NCBI RefSeq assembly: GCF_019279795.1
Contig: NC_056732.1
Location: 1,074,991,740-1,075,055,739, forward strand
Direction: 5' to 3'
DNA from: Protopterus annectens
Lineage: Eukaryota > Chordata > Ceratodontiformes > Protopteridae
DNA length: 64,000 bases
Shown in pieces: positions 22,240 to 33,455 of the stretch. Positions within the stretch are counted from its first letter, which is position 1; each line of letters opens with the position of its first letter. The notes beneath the pieces are model-generated. The model saw only the letters and a program-made list of their open reading frames with translations. It did no database searches and had not been told where the DNA came from. The position numbers were made by a program, and so were the translations under genes.

Positions 22240-22530
22240 AACATTTATTTACCGGGAAAGTCCAACTTGGAATGAAGCCAATTTTCAGAGGAGCCCTGTG
22301 GAGAACTGAGAAAGTCCAACTTGGAATGAAGTCAATATTTTGGGGAGGCCCACAGAGAAACACTCCAGATGCATGCCTTTGTAACCTGGGAGAAAACTAG
22401 AGCACCTGGAGGAAACCAACATGAACACAGGGAGGACATGCAGACTCTGCACAGAAGGCACTCTAGCCGAGAATCGAACCAGAGAATCTCTTGCTGTGAG
22501 GTAACAATGTTACCACTGCAATGACCATAA
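22240..22530 (-). mobile_element. Second tRNA-derived SINE, opposite orientation
   Basis: Read on the minus strand: tRNA-like head (gtggtaacattgttacctca, then ctggttcgattctcggct), a core with gtctgcatgtcctccctgtg and ggtttcctccaggtgctc (a phrase common in vertebrate V-type SINEs), and a tail with gcttcattccaagttggact present twice (22255-22290 and 22308-22335) before accgg-taaataaatgttaaataaa. It abuts the previous SINE tail to tail. Confidence 0.8.
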
Positions 22531-22552
22531 CTGTAACTTTTTTCTCGACACC

Positions 22553-23400
22553 ATATATCATTTTTCTGCAAGAATGCTTAAAAGGTGTATTCTTTCCATC
22601 TAATAGTGCTCCAAAGAATTAGATGCTATTAGTAAATCATCTACATATTGCACTAACACAGACCCATCTGGAAATTTCACATCTTCGAAATCCTTTTAGA
22701 ACTTGAGAAAATAATGAAGGTGGTTCAGTGTATTCCTGTCCATGTATACTGTTGTCCCTTGTAAGTAAAGACGAACAGAAACTGACTTTCAGGGTGGGTA
22801 GGTATAGAAAAGATTGCTAAACACAAATCTATCAGAGAAAAATATTTTGCTGTAGGTGGTATGCAACTCAGTATTGTTGCTGGATCTGAAACCACAGAAA
22901 AAGCTGGTAATACTGCATTGTTTAGAGCCCTCAAATCTTGCATAAATCTATAAGTATCCTTCCCTTCCTTCCTTTACAGGGAGACTAGGACTATTACAAG
23001 GGCTTTTAGCTGGCACTATTATTCCTTTTTGCATTAAAGACAGAATTATAGGTTTAAGTCCCTGCTCTGCCTCTGGTTTCAGTGGATACTGTAGAACTCT
23101 AGGGAGAGGTTTAGATGGATTCAATTTTAGTTTTACTGGTTCTGAAGATTTTAATATACTTACTTCATTAACATGTTTAGCCCGTACTTTATCAGGCATC
23201 TGCTGCAACAGTTCTTCAGCTGTCTGTATGTCTTCAACAGACTGTTCCTCAACTTGTGCTAAGATTGCTGATACTTCCCCCTCTGATTCTTTTAGAGCAT
23301 CCAAATACACCCTTTCTGGTGTACAGTAAACAGTACAGCCCCATTTGCATAACAAGTATCTTCCTTGCAAGTTAATTGGTGCATTAATACTCAGAGGAAA
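22553..23400 (-). pseudogene. ERV reverse transcriptase palm/fingers (broken)
   Basis: From the right: 23370-22948 has the RT N-terminus (PLKPEAEQGLKPIILSLMQKGIIVP, reading into SPCNSP). 22943-22725 continues DLRALNNAV, then YFSLIDLCLAIFSIP (the first catalytic Asp) and QYTWTG. After a frameshift, VLVQYVDDLLIASN gives the YVDD active site, codons at 22636-22647, both Asp intact. YVDD is typical of gamma-type retroviral RTs. Several indels and an interrupting SINE pair make it non-functional. Confidence 0.8.
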
Positions 23401-23421
23401 AGAATGCCCTTCCTCAACAGA

Positions 23422-23640
23422 TCATAAAGAAATGGGCACAGGGTCTGAAACAGGATATGTGACAGTAGTATTTGTTACCCCAACTGCTTCTACTTTATGC
23501 TTTGACACCGATATGTGACTGTCTGAAGTAACTTTTAATACAGATCTAGTGGCTCCAGTGTCCACTAGAAAAGGAATTTCCTTTGAATTTATTTCTACCT
23601 TAATATAGGGTCCCTTTTGATTTATTAGCAATAGAGGTCA
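23422..23640 (-). pseudogene. ERV protease remnant
   Basis: Short frame with the aspartic protease signature IPFLVDTGATRSVL (LVDTGA at 23551-23568). It lies directly upstream of RT on the minus strand, the usual pro-pol order. The flap and C-terminal motifs are weak and the frame is closed before RT. Confidence 0.75.
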
Positions 23641-23644
23641 AGAT

Positions 23645-25010
23645 TCATTTCTTTTTCATTATCCTGACATAGTCTGTATGGTGACTCCTGGTTCCTTCTA
23701 ATGTGAGGAGGTGGTGGCAAAAATGCAGTATTGGTATAATTTGGCTGCCATTCAGTCCGTGTGTCTTGGACTCTATGTATTCACTTTTGTGGGCATTCTC
23801 CTCTCCAATGTTCTGCTTCACCGCAATTGAAGAAAGATCCATCAGATGAGGCAGGAGGGGCACTGCCAGCTTGTTGTTGCCAACCAGCTTCACCTTAATC
23901 CCCTCAACCAGGAATTTTACTAACACCCCTAGCAGTTCCTTTTCTCTTCCCCTCCCTCTGCTCTGTCTCCATGGAGCTTCTTACTGTTTTAATTGCAAAG
24001 TTACAGCTTATAATCAGTATTCTTTCTCTGTTTTTCCTGATACTCAGTACAGTGATTTGCAGCCCCTAATAGACTCCCAAGTAATTTCCTTGCCAGTCTA
24101 TAAGAACTTACTTTATTTGGTTTTGTACAGGGGCTTGCAGACCCTACACAAATGCAGCCACAATAGCTGGCTTAGCTTGTCCTTCTGGATGTGCTATTCC
24201 TGAATGTCGAGCAAAGACTGTTTTGAGATGACTTAAATAATCTGCAGAGACTTCCCCTTTATTTTGCTTACACTTTTGTATCTTAGATCAATCTGTTTTA
24301 ACTTGACATGCTTCTGTAATTTTATTTAACAACCCCATTCTTTTTTCTATAAGTGCATTTCCTGTGAGAGTAAAAGCTGCTATTTCAGCTTTTTCAAGCA
24401 ATTGTTTCATCTCATCTGAAGTGACTAGCCTAAGCAACTCATTCAAATCTGTCAAAGTAGGGTTGTAACATTATATTATGGTTTTTAATTCTTCCTTAAA
24501 CCTTAATGGATCTTCTCTAATATTTGGAAAATGTTTGGACATAGTTTGCAAATCAACAGGAGTCCAGTGGTGGCGATGAACAAACTCTCTATTATTGGCC
24601 CCCCAATATTTCTATAAGTGGTGCCAAAAGATCCTCTCTTCTCCTACCCTGTCATGTGATCACGTGTAGTGAGCTATGGGTGTGTCAAATACTAGCGCTC
24701 CTGTGTGAGAGGTAGAATCTGGTTGTAAATGAGGGAGAAAAAGAAGAAGAAGAAGAAACCCTCCCCGACTGCAGATGCCTGTTCTGAAGATGAGGTTTGA
24801 ATGGGGAACTAGGTTGAGATGTAACAATACTGCACTGATCTGGCATCCAGTGGATAGCTGACCGAAATTCAGGAGTCTAAAAAACACTGAATCTTGTACA
24901 GGTGCACATGAGTGTGGGGGTGCAGTAGCTACTGGAGGATGGTCATCCTCTTCTGAAGTTTTTGCTTTCTGGCCATCCCAAGTTTCTTCCAAACCTGCCA
25001 AGACAGGATG
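23645..25010 (-). pseudogene. ERV gag (capsid, nucleocapsid; broken)
   Basis: The nucleocapsid zinc knuckle is near 23790-23838 and reads FFNCGEAEHWRGECP: C-x4-H-x4-C is present but the first Cys is Phe. Capsid sequence lies at about 24200-24610 (TLTDLNEL-like block, NALIEKRMGLLNKITEACQ) and a Ser/Pro-rich linker at 24660-24870, the latter shared with the truncated unit at 5.96-6.26 kb. 25001-24660 has one longer frame (MAGLEETWDGQKAKTSEED). Frames are repeatedly broken. Gag would form the particle core in an active element. Confidence 0.7.
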
Positions 25011-26340
25011 AAGGAATCCATTTTTTACTGATCTGCACTGCCTTATTAACCTTTTTTACCTGTTGTAGTAACTTCTTATTAGTTTCCTGTATTCACCTTA
25101 ATGCGGATTCCTTTTCCATTTAAAGAGCTTCAGTACACTGAGAATAAAATGCAGCCCATTGTCCCCCACTTGTTTTGTTTTTCTTCTCTTCCAAAATGCT
25201 CCTCAAATTCCCTAATTTATCATCATAAGTTCCATTTGATGGACATACTTCACAAGGACAGTTTTTAGTACCCTGAGACCACTAATTCAAATACTTACAA
25301 TTTTCCTTTCTATAAGTATGATACATAAAATATGCAGGTGTTCCCTTTGCAGGAATTTGATCCTCCCAACTTAACTTTGTTCCATTTTTCCCTATTGGGA
25401 ATTACCTTGTAGATACTGGATCTTGCTAATTCAGCAAAAATGACTACACCAATTCACACACCATTCAGGGAGGGCAAGGTAGGCATTCTTTCATTGTGCA
25501 GTGACAGAGGAAGGGTTTCGATCAGCCTTTTCCCACAGCAACCCATTGCTTTTTTCCCATCACAAGCTCAAAATTTACAGCTCCAATGGTGCGATTGGGA
25601 AAACGGGGTGGATAAGTACTGTGTCCAGAACTGAGTCCCGAACTGACCACTTTTTCAGGCCATCTAAGGGTACTTTCACACATTCACGTCTATGCCCCAA
25701 TGTGGTATGGGCTCATGAATTTAATTTAACAGCACACACCTATGTCCCAGCATGCTATGGGCTCATGAATTTTTATTTAACCTTTTTTCCTCATTCATAC
25801 AGTAACAACCATACAATATCTTTCGAACCTCTTACCTTTTAGTTTTCTGTCTTGAGGATGCCACCCAAACCTGAAACCTGAACCCAAAAACTAAAAAACA
25901 TATGTTTTTTTAGCAAATCTTGAACCTTTCTGTATTGCTAATGCCTCTCTGTCAAAGTAAATGGTTACTGTTATTTTCTAATTTGTTATACTCCAAATTG
26001 ATCTGAAGAAGGCTGCTATGGCTAGCATGAATTTGTTTTACAGTCAATGCCTTCACCTTCCTGATGTCACTTAAGAGGGGAAGAAAGAAATACTTATGAT
26101 GAAGGGATCATTTAGTGTGGTTTTCTGTTTCATCAGTTTACAACAGTGCTGTGATTGCCTACTTTTCACTGTCAACATTAACTCACTTTCTTAATTACTT
26201 TGATTTTCATTAGTGGCTGTCTCTGTTATAACATTTTATGGAATGTTTGAATGACAGTCTTGAAAATGTAGCTGAGTTAATTGCTGTTTTCAACTGTAGT
26301 TCAGTATTCCAAGTGTGAGAAATCTAACCCCTGTTATTAG
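25011..26340 (-). other. ERV gag N-terminus / leader, no intact gene
   Basis: Decayed sequence between gag and the 5' LTR. No frame is convincing; the plus-strand ORFs at 25440-25842 are chance. A tandem pair of about 60 bp (tatgccccaatgtggtatgggctcatgaattt / tatgtcccagcatgctatgggctcatgaattt) lies at 25690-25770. I could not identify a primer-binding site. Confidence 0.45.
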
Positions 26341-26344
26341 CAGG

Positions 26345-27115
26345 TGCTACTTGGGCTGAGATGTTGTGTATTGCATTCACAGTTGTAAATACTATAGCTA
26401 GAATTAGTCTTTGATATTAATGTTCTTTCCCCCACTCACTGACATATTTCAACAAAGCAATGTATACAATGCAAAAATTCAAAACACCAGAAGAAACATG
26501 CACTTTTACAGAAATTGCAGTGTAGAAAAAATGCAATATCAGATACTGACATAAAGAAAGAAGAATTAGATGAACATAGTGCCACAAAGAATGAAAGCAA
26601 ATGAGTTTTATTAAAAGGAGGGGCATTTGCATCTGAAAACTAGCTTTTAAAGCTCTTCTTTTGTTCAGAGTCCAGGTTACACTATTTCTCTGACGTGTGA
26701 TGCTTGCAATCTGTAACTGATAAGGTACATTTAAATGTCATTGTTTAAGAGGCATTGTTTTCTTAATGGCTCTGTAGCTGGGATAGGTAACCTAACTTAA
26801 TTACTCTGCAACTCTTTGTAGCCTTTGTGATGTAACAGATGAGACAGATGCAGGAAAGAAAGGCAAACAATTATTAAATTATGTTTTTGTATGTGTGAAG
26901 TATGTAGTGTTGGATTACAAGGAAGGACAATCCATTTTTGAATGGAGTTCTCCTTTAAGTAAACTTGTCCTTATTTCCTGTGGGGTCCTGACACTATTAC
27001 TTTTCATGCACCTGTCTGGCACACTCAGCCATTCAAAAACAGTTATTCACTCATTCCACTCTTTAAACTACAATTATCTAAAAGAAAATTCTCACAAATC
27101 AATATTCGCCACCTA
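26345..27115 (-). repeat. ERV LTR (5' LTR of the full provirus, uninterrupted copy)
   Basis: About 770 bp that aligns with 6266-6982 plus 16641-17010. It lacks the MITE and the DIRS insert, which makes it the empty-site reference for both. On the minus strand an aataaa near 26610 is followed by about 260 bp of U5-like sequence. The right border is approximate (a tgtgagaat at about 27095 on the minus strand could be the U3 start). Confidence 0.7.
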
Positions 27116-27195
27116 GGCTAGCATATTTACCCAGGTTGAATATGATGAACAGTCCTACCTCCTTTGCTAAGGCTGGTCTCCACAGTACAAATAAA

Positions 27196-27375
27196 AAGAA
27201 GTTATGTCTTAACATAACATTCCATCTGTGTTGTAGATCTTGATTCATTCATTAGTGATAGGACTTCGGTTCCGTCCTTGGAACTGACACAGCCGTTTCC
27301 AAACTCGCGCCAGCCAAAAACTCTCAGCTAAGACCTACCCATAATGCCCCTCTCATAGTCTCTTCAGATCAAGTT
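27196..27375 (-). repeat. DIRS-2 inverted terminal repeat (left)
   Basis: Complement of 32520-32688. Matching blocks: ggacttcggttc, gccagccaaaaactctcagct, acccataatgcccctctcat. The left limit is deduced from the joined ends in the internal region. Confidence 0.8.
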
Positions 27376-27519
27376 TGCCTGCCCCTATATTATAGAGATA
27401 ATAAGAAAGACAGTAGGAGGCTCTGTCTGAGCAAATACCTTAATCAGGAGTCCCTAAAGGCCACCAGGAGTCCAGGCAGGGGGAAGGAGGGCAGGAAGTA
27501 ATGAATGAATAAAGATCTA

Positions 27520-27600
27520 CAACACAGATGGAATGTTATGGTAAGACATAACTTCTTCATCTGATGTTGTAAATCTTTATTCATTCCTTACTGTTAGGAC
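27520..27600 (-). repeat. DIRS-2 internal complementary region
   Basis: ggaatgttatggtaagacat|aacttctt is the complement of the left end, followed directly by catctgatgttgtaaatctt, the complement of the right end. It therefore records both termini joined and fixes them at about 27196 and 32688. Confidence 0.8.
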
Positions 27601-27639
27601 CGGTTCCCTAGGTACTTGAGTCCTGGGTGGCCCTAAGGA

Positions 27640-28840
27640 AGGATATTCCTGAGCACCATAAAACCAAAAGATGCTCGTCCCCTGGAGGCCAAATCCAATT
27701 TGTAATGAGTGATAAAGGTATGAGGTCTTGCTCAAGTGGCTGCTGTGCAGATATCATCCATAGAGGCTCTAGAATGAAAAGCCACAGAAGTAGCCATCAA
27801 TCTAGTGGAATGAGTCTTTACTCTGAAAGATAAGGATAGTTTATTCTGATGGTAGAGGAAGGTAATGACGTTTCTAAGCCAGAAGGATAGAGTCACTTTG
27901 GAGACAGGTTTACCCAATCTGGGTCCCGCAAAGGTCACAGATAATTGATCTGTTTTTCTGAAAGATTTAGTTCTGTCCAAATAAAAATGAAGCTGCCTTT
28001 GAACATCAAAGGTGTGCAAAAGATACTCCCCTCTGTCTGAGTGCTGAGGGAAGAAAAATGGCAGGTCAATAGATTGGTTAATTGAAAATCCAGAAATGAC
28101 CTTGGGCAAGAAGGAAGGGTCAGTACGTAGAGACACACTATCCCTGTGGAAGTTCAAGTAAGGTCTCTTGACACTCAAGGCCTGCAACTCAGATAATCTT
28201 CTCACTGAGGTAAGTGCTACTAGAAGTAGAGTTTTCCATGATAAAAATTTTATATCACATGAATCAGAAGGTTCGAAAGGAGGGCTTGTTAACGACTAAA
28301 GTACCAAAGTCAAGTCCCATGGTTCTATGGGGGGTTTGACAGGAGGTTTAACATGTAATACTCCTTTCAAAAAGGTTTTGCACAGACGGTGTGACATAAT
28401 GGAATAATTATCAAATCCTTTATGAAAATTTGTGATAGCTACTAAATCTACAGTAACTTTCAATGCTGAGGCTCCTGCATGTAGAAGAGTAGTCAGGTAT
28501 TGTAGGATCTTCTGAATAGGCATAGAGAAAGGGTCTATGTTCTGATCTTTGGCCCACATAGAGAACCTAGCCCATTTACTAGAATAAATTTTCCTTTTGG
28601 AAGTTTTGTGTGAAACCAGAAGAATCTCATGGACAGGAGATGAAATATCAGGCAGCCTGGCAGTCACTGGAAGTGGGGGAACTAAGCTGTGAGCTTGAGG
28701 CTGTGGAGACTGGGGTGAATCAGTCCCTGAGGGTGAGATAGCAGATCTTGGGATTGATCCAGGATCCATGGGCTGTGAATCAGATGAGGCCATAGGAAAG
28801 GAAACCAGACTTGACGGGGCCAATAAGGGGCAATGAAGAT
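27640..28840 (-). pseudogene. DIRS-2 tyrosine recombinase (few breaks)
   Basis: 28823-28296 carries the N-terminal domain (SHKTSKRKIYSSKWARFSMW, then ATTLLHAGASALKVTVDLVAI). 28205-27732 carries the catalytic domain: RRLSELQAL (first Arg), KTHSTRLMATS (H-x-x-R near 27805), and beyond a stop at the CTAAT-x position FITHYKLD with the Tyr codon at 27702-27704. The stop corresponds to Trp in related copies (tgg to tga). A frame change separates the two halves near 28210-28300. All catalytic residues are present at sequence level. Confidence 0.82.
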
Positions 28841-29616
28841 CACTTTGCTTTCAACCTTTGAGCTTTTTGAGCTTTTGGGATGAGGGGAAAAGGGTGAAAG
28901 GCATACAGTAGACCCGGGGGGCAATCGTGTGTTAGAGCATCCCTCAGTGACTCCCACTGAGGGGGAATCAGGGCAAAGTAGCTCCTGCATTTGTTGTTTA
29001 TAGGGGAAGCAAACAGATCGCAGCAAGGCCTGCCCCAGAAGCGGAAGATCCAATCCACTATTACAGGATTGAGGGACCACTCATGAGGCATCAGGATGTT
29101 TCTGTTCAGGTTGTCCGCAATAAGGTTGGAACTCCCAGGAATGTGCGTTGGTATAAGAGAGTGGTTGGAAGCTATTGCTCAGTACCAAATCCTCATGGCT
29201 TCCCAACACAGGGGGTAAGACCTGGTTCCGCCTTGTTTGTTTATATACCAGACGACTGACATGTTGTCTGATTGAATTGCAATGGTCCCGGAAGGGAGGG
29301 ATGTATGGAACGGTTGTAACGCTAAGAGAACTGCCCTCAGTTCCAGGACATTTATGTGCAAATTGGCCTCCATGTGGGACCAGGTGCCTTGGACCATCTT
29401 TCCCTGGAAATGCCCCCCCACCCTAACATTGAAGCATCCATGGTCACCGTGGGAATGGTCAATACCAAAGATTTGATTCTGGCTTCATCCACCATTCTTT
29501 CTTGCAAAGGTTTTTAAGGCATATCATGTGGTCAAGTGGGTGGGTTAAGATCGACCACTGTGATGAAAAGAGCCACTGTAATAGTCGCATGTGCAAACTC
29601 ACCAGTGGTACTAGGG
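28840..29616 (-). pseudogene. DIRS-2 RNase H and RT C-terminal remnant
   Basis: 29616-29459 matches the RT tail (ITLVPLVSLHMRLLQWLF). 29421-29179 is RNase H core (INVLELRAVLLAL, AIQSDNMSVVWYINKQGGTRSYP). 29091-28840 continues to PHEWSLNPVI...FWGRPCCDLFASP, as in DIRS-1. The RT palm with the D and YLDD motifs is entirely absent: 29617-29730 joins this remnant to the end of Gag. Confidence 0.82.
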
Positions 29617-29620
29617 TAAT

Positions 29621-29709
29621 ACAGCTGAAGGTAAAACAATAAACTTTAATGCACACAAAAGAGAGTGTGTGCATTAAAGTTTAAAGTTTATTGTTTTACC
29701 TTCAGCTGT
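29621..29709. repeat. Palindrome (hairpin) at the DIRS-2 deletion joint
   Basis: The left arm from acagctgaaggtaaaacaat is matched by its complement ending at 29709. The right arm holds an extra 8-nt tandem copy (aaacttta), and a short loop (about aaaagaga) joins the arms. Weaker complementarity continues outward (ggtact...ta / ta...agtacc-like flanks). It is not found in DIRS-1 or DIRS-3 and replaces about 1 kb of RT. Confidence 0.9.
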
Positions 29710-29739
29710 GTTAGCTTTGGTACTTTTTTGGGCCACTGC

Positions 29740-32187
29740 TTAGGAGTGCTGGTAGGGTCAGCCAGAAAAGGAATCTCTAGTGCCCTGGTTACGCGGACCC
29801 CCTCGACATCTTCCAGATGAGTTGCCCCTTCTGCCCTGGGGGGGGTTGTTCACCACGAGTGTCACGAAAAGATCCTTGGGACTTTTTGAACCACAATTTC
29901 TCTCCCCTCTGGTTCCTGGAATAGGGCCTCTGGGGGGTGGAAAAATGTTTGCCCACAGCACATAAGGTCTTTTTGTCTTTCTCACTTCGTGTTAGTGTGT
30001 CTCGTACTTTGGGACCAAAAAGTGAAGATTCGTTGACAGGCACGTCGATGAAAGAAGATTTAAAGGGGTCTGCAAAATCACACAAATGCATCCAAGCATG
30101 GCATCTCATAACGATGCCTGTTGCGGCTGCTCAAGCTGCCCCCTTGGTGGTGTGAGATATCAAATGCATCGAGGAGTTTGAGATAGATTCTAGGGTAGCT
30201 AGCTGCGAGGCGACAGTGTAGCGCACCTCATCGGGCAGTACCCCCACCAAAGAGGTAGACATTTCAGAAATTAGGTCTCTTTGGAGGCGAGTGAAGTGTG
30301 TCAGATAGTTCAGCGACTGAATGGCAAAGGTCGCTGGAGCATAGGTCCACTTCCCCAGTCTGCCCATGGCCTGAGACTCCCTGTTCAGGGGATGGACAGT
30401 GGAACTATCTTCTGCCAGTTCTCTCTTGGTGTACCACCACCATGACCATGGAATCAACTGTCAACTGCTTGGACCAATTGGGCTGGTCTTCGGGGGGTGG
30501 ATAAAATTTTGTTCGGCCTTTGGGGAACAGGTTCTACATTATCCAGGGCCTTCCAGGCACGCTGCACGATCAGCTTTACAAGCTCATCCACAGGTGGGGT
30601 CACCCAGGAAGTAGATGGCCAGGCACGGAAGGCCTGCAAGAACACAGATTCCTCTGAAGAAGGGTTAGAGGACTTCCAGTCTCCACTCTACTTCAGGATT
30701 TCGAGAATGTCACCAAATGAGACATCTTCTGGGGGAGACCTTGGGGACCTTTCACCCTCATCACAATTGATGTCCTTAGTGATATATTCCTCAGGGGAAT
30801 CAAATTGCTTCCTCTTGTACCATTTCTTCTGGGGTGGCTCCCCAGTGGGATCTTCTGAGGAGGACTCTGGAGAAAGAGTTCCCTTCAAGGGAAGGTCTTG
30901 CAGCTCCCGTGTCCAAGGATCCTAGAGTAGGGGGTTGGGACAGCTGCATGCTAGAGGGGGGGGTTCTGGTGTTGATGCCGTTGATGCTGACTGTGAGCCT
31001 GTGGAGGCAAGGACCCTCTCCATCACCTGGAAAGCAGGCATGCCCAAGGAGGGATGGGAGCCCGGAACCGAAAAAGACAACCTCAGAACCATGGTCACAC
31101 CCCACCCTGAGGCGCCTGCCTCCAGGTGAGGAGCTCCGAGAGGACTGGTAGCTGTCAGTGGAGCCATGGACATAGAAGGTGTCAGTGAAAAAATAGGTGC
31201 TGGACTAGGAACCATGGTGCCAACAGCCCAACCACTGCTCCAAGGGTGTACTGGTTCAAATGGAGCCGATGCACCAAGGGAGGTCGGTGCCGACAGGGAA
31301 AACTTTGCAGTCAGAGCCAAGACAGTATGCACCGGGGTGGTCATTGGTGCCGAGATCTCCGGAGCCTGGGAAGAGGTTGGAGGAGTATATACTGGTGAGT
31401 ATGCTATGAAGCATTCCATGCCAAAGGGAACGGAAGGTCTAGCCGGGGTGGGCAATCCTCTAGCTGCCAGGAGCTGGTCCACAACCCGCACTACATCTTG
31501 TTCAGAAAGGCTCCTGGTGGATCTATAGGAAGCTGCTGAAGGAGAGTCAGGTCTTTAAAGAAAGGGGCTAAATTGGTGCCCCGAAAAAGGGTCATAAGTT
31601 GGAGAATATCTGATTCTTGGGAGGTGTTCAACTTTTGGAACCAAGGTCATAATCTCTGGAGCCAAATAAGCTATCTGCACAGTAGCCAGAGATGGTGCCA
31701 AAGTGCGTATGGTCGTCAAAGCCAGTGTCAGGACCTAGGACAGCACCGAAGATGATGGTGCCAAAGCTGGAACCATAATAAGAGTCAACGTCAGAGACAG
31801 CACCGAGGGAGAAGACACAGGGTCTGGTGCCAAAGTTGTCTGCGCCGAAGGCGCCAGAGAAGCTCGGTGTTGACTCGGTTCTGTAATGGACAGGGATGTA
31901 GGAACCGAGTAACTCCGTTTCTCCTTGTGTTTCTTGGTTTTAGGAGGTGGTGAGACCTGCATCCCAGAGAGATCCTTTGAAAAAGGCGTTTTTATTATAC
32001 CTTTTAACATCAGTTTGTTTTTGCACTCAGCTAGAGTGTGATTACTGAAACTAGAGCAAATGTCACATGAAGCATTTATATAGTCCACCCCCAAACAATA
32101 AACACACTGAGCCTGACCGTCTGAGTTGGGCATCTTACATCCACACTTATCGGACTGCTTAGCCCCCAGTTTAGCTTTTTCTGACAT
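29740..32187 (-). pseudogene. DIRS-2 Gag-like ORF (frameshifted)
   Basis: Start ATG at 32187 (MSEKAKLGAKQSDKCGCKM) with the N-terminal Cys-rich domain (CVYC, CDIC) resembling DIRS-1/3. A Ser/Pro/Ala-rich region (31735-30922) in shifted frames follows. 30888-30688 has KKWYKRKQFDSPEEYIT...FGDILEIL, 30645-30454 has DELVKLIVQRAW and QRPNKI, and 30457-30131 has STVHPLNRES and QSLNYLTHFTRLQRDL. 30109-29789 ends the ORF (RCHAWMHLCDFADPFKS). The same blocks occur in the same order in all three DIRS copies. Confidence 0.8.
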
Positions 32188-32519
32188 ACTGTATGCTGAC
32201 AAAAATCTATCAAGAAAGGAAACAGCAAAGTAAAAGGAGAAAGGATTTTTTTTTGTAAGGTATAAAGAGAGAAGAGTACCAACAATGGTATCTAGAAATA
32301 CCAGAAGAGGTAAAAGGAGGGCCTTCCAAAGGTAGGAGAGAGGGACAGTACCAACGGTGGTATAAGGGTAACTACCAAAGGTAGAGGGTAGGAAGTAGAA
32401 GAGTTTACAGCGAGAGGAGAAATTAGCGAGACTGACTAAAAAGGCAAAATTCTGAGAGAAACTACACAAATATACACAAATATTCCACTTAGCTTTGAGA
32501 GAGAAGGCTTGGCTCGTCT

Positions 32520-32688
32520 GACGAGGAATGCAGCAAACGAGATGTGGAGAGACTATGAGAGGGGCATTATGGGTAGGTATTAGCTGAGAGTTTTTGGCTG
32601 GTGTGTGCTTGGAAATGGCCGTGTCGGTACCGAGGATCGAACCGAAGTCCTATCAGTAAGGAATGAATAAAGATTTACAACATCAGAT
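32520..32688 (-). repeat. DIRS-2 inverted terminal repeat (right)
   Basis: Complement of 27196-27375. It ends at about catcagat, beyond which CR1-like sequence continues. Confidence 0.8.
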
Positions 32689-32699
32689 TAAATATTGTG

Positions 32700-32935
32700 C
32701 AATGGCTCCTGAGACACATCAGTGCCAACTCCAACTAGGGAATATAATATACTAGATTTGGTTCTCATGAATATGGCACCATTATGCACCACACCCCTAG
32801 TCATCCTCTCATTGGTCAAGTCTGACCACCTTACCATAGTATTCTCCATTCCCAGACAAATGTGTCCTCAGTTCTCACTGTCCTCAGAGACTACTCCAAT
32901 GCAAAGTTTATAGTGTAGCTTCCAATCTTATGAAA
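32700..32935 (+). pseudogene. CR1-type LINE endonuclease fragment
   Basis: In one frame: PTREYNILDLVLMNM, then SLVKSDHLTIVF, matching PTRGSNILGLVITNM and SLVRSDHKLISL of the LINE at 262-1122. It is the C-terminal quarter of the APE endonuclease. Weakly similar sequence left of DIRS-2 (about 27140-27190, SPTSFAKAGLHS versus CTNSFAQCFLEF) suggests DIRS-2 landed inside this LINE copy. Confidence 0.65.
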
Positions 32936-32974
32936 TTTAAAACCTCCCCCACCTTATCAGAACTCTATGGGTAA

Positions 32975-33170
32975 AATTTTCACTTGTACTTGTGATTTCT
33001 ACATCCTTCTAACATATCTGCACTGGCTGTGGGCATGCAGGGTGAAGGTAGGTCTGCAGTTATGTGAGCTAATGGCTTAGGTTTCTTAGTCCTTATTCTG
33101 GGAGGCTTAGGAAGTGTTCTCTTAAAAACCTTAGATAAGTTGGAGGAGTGTACGTTCTCTGTGCTGTACA

Positions 33171-33264
<94 letters not shown>

Positions 33265-33455
33265 TGTGTGTGTGCGTGTGTGTGCCTGTTGTACATACCC
33301 AATATGTTCGCAGGTGGGAAGATGGCCTTCAAATTCAATAAATATTTACATCTCACACACATCAAGTCATTAGTTGGGACAGGCTTCCTGATGAAGATGC
33401 ATGCCAAGGAGTAAAACAAAGAGTCAAGAATATGCAGGAAGATATAAGGCAATCA
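32975..33455 (-). pseudogene. CR1-type LINE ORF1 fragment with CA insertion
   Basis: Minus strand: LMCVRCKYLLNLKAIFPPA corresponds to TTCERCTYIAKLEAKLSSP of the ORF1 at 1119-1988. Beyond the microsatellite, SNLSKVFKRTLPKPPRIRTK corresponds to the TFMEVLNENLPKHQGHPKHK linker. So the GT array at 33173-33286 expanded inside an ORF1 relic. Orientation is opposite to the neighbouring endonuclease fragment. Confidence 0.6.
33173..33286. repeat. (GT)n microsatellite
   Basis: About 50 GT units with two single-base interruptions near the right end. Confidence 0.98.

Larger units (their letters stand above)
27196..32688 (-). mobile_element. DIRS-2: DIRS-type element, reverse-transcriptase-deleted
   Basis: Minus strand. 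It has inverted terminal repeats (27196-27375 and 32520-32688), an internal complementary region (27520-27600), a Gag-like ORF (32187 down to about 29740), a remnant of RT plus RNase H (29616-28840) and a tyrosine recombinase (28840-27640). The ends differ from DIRS-1/3 (gatcttgattcattcattagt versus cattcattcttac), so it is a separate subfamily. About 1 kb of RT is missing at 29617-29730, where a palindrome sits. The flanks show no target duplication. Confidence 0.9.

Noticed and set aside
25985..26040. Hammerhead-like string ctgaagaaggctgctatggc in the ERV leader
   Set aside because: The stem is poor and no PLE sequence surrounds it; likely coincidental.
30298..31755. Plus-strand ORFs across DIRS-2
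   Set aside because: Antisense shadows of the minus-strand Gag-like ORF.
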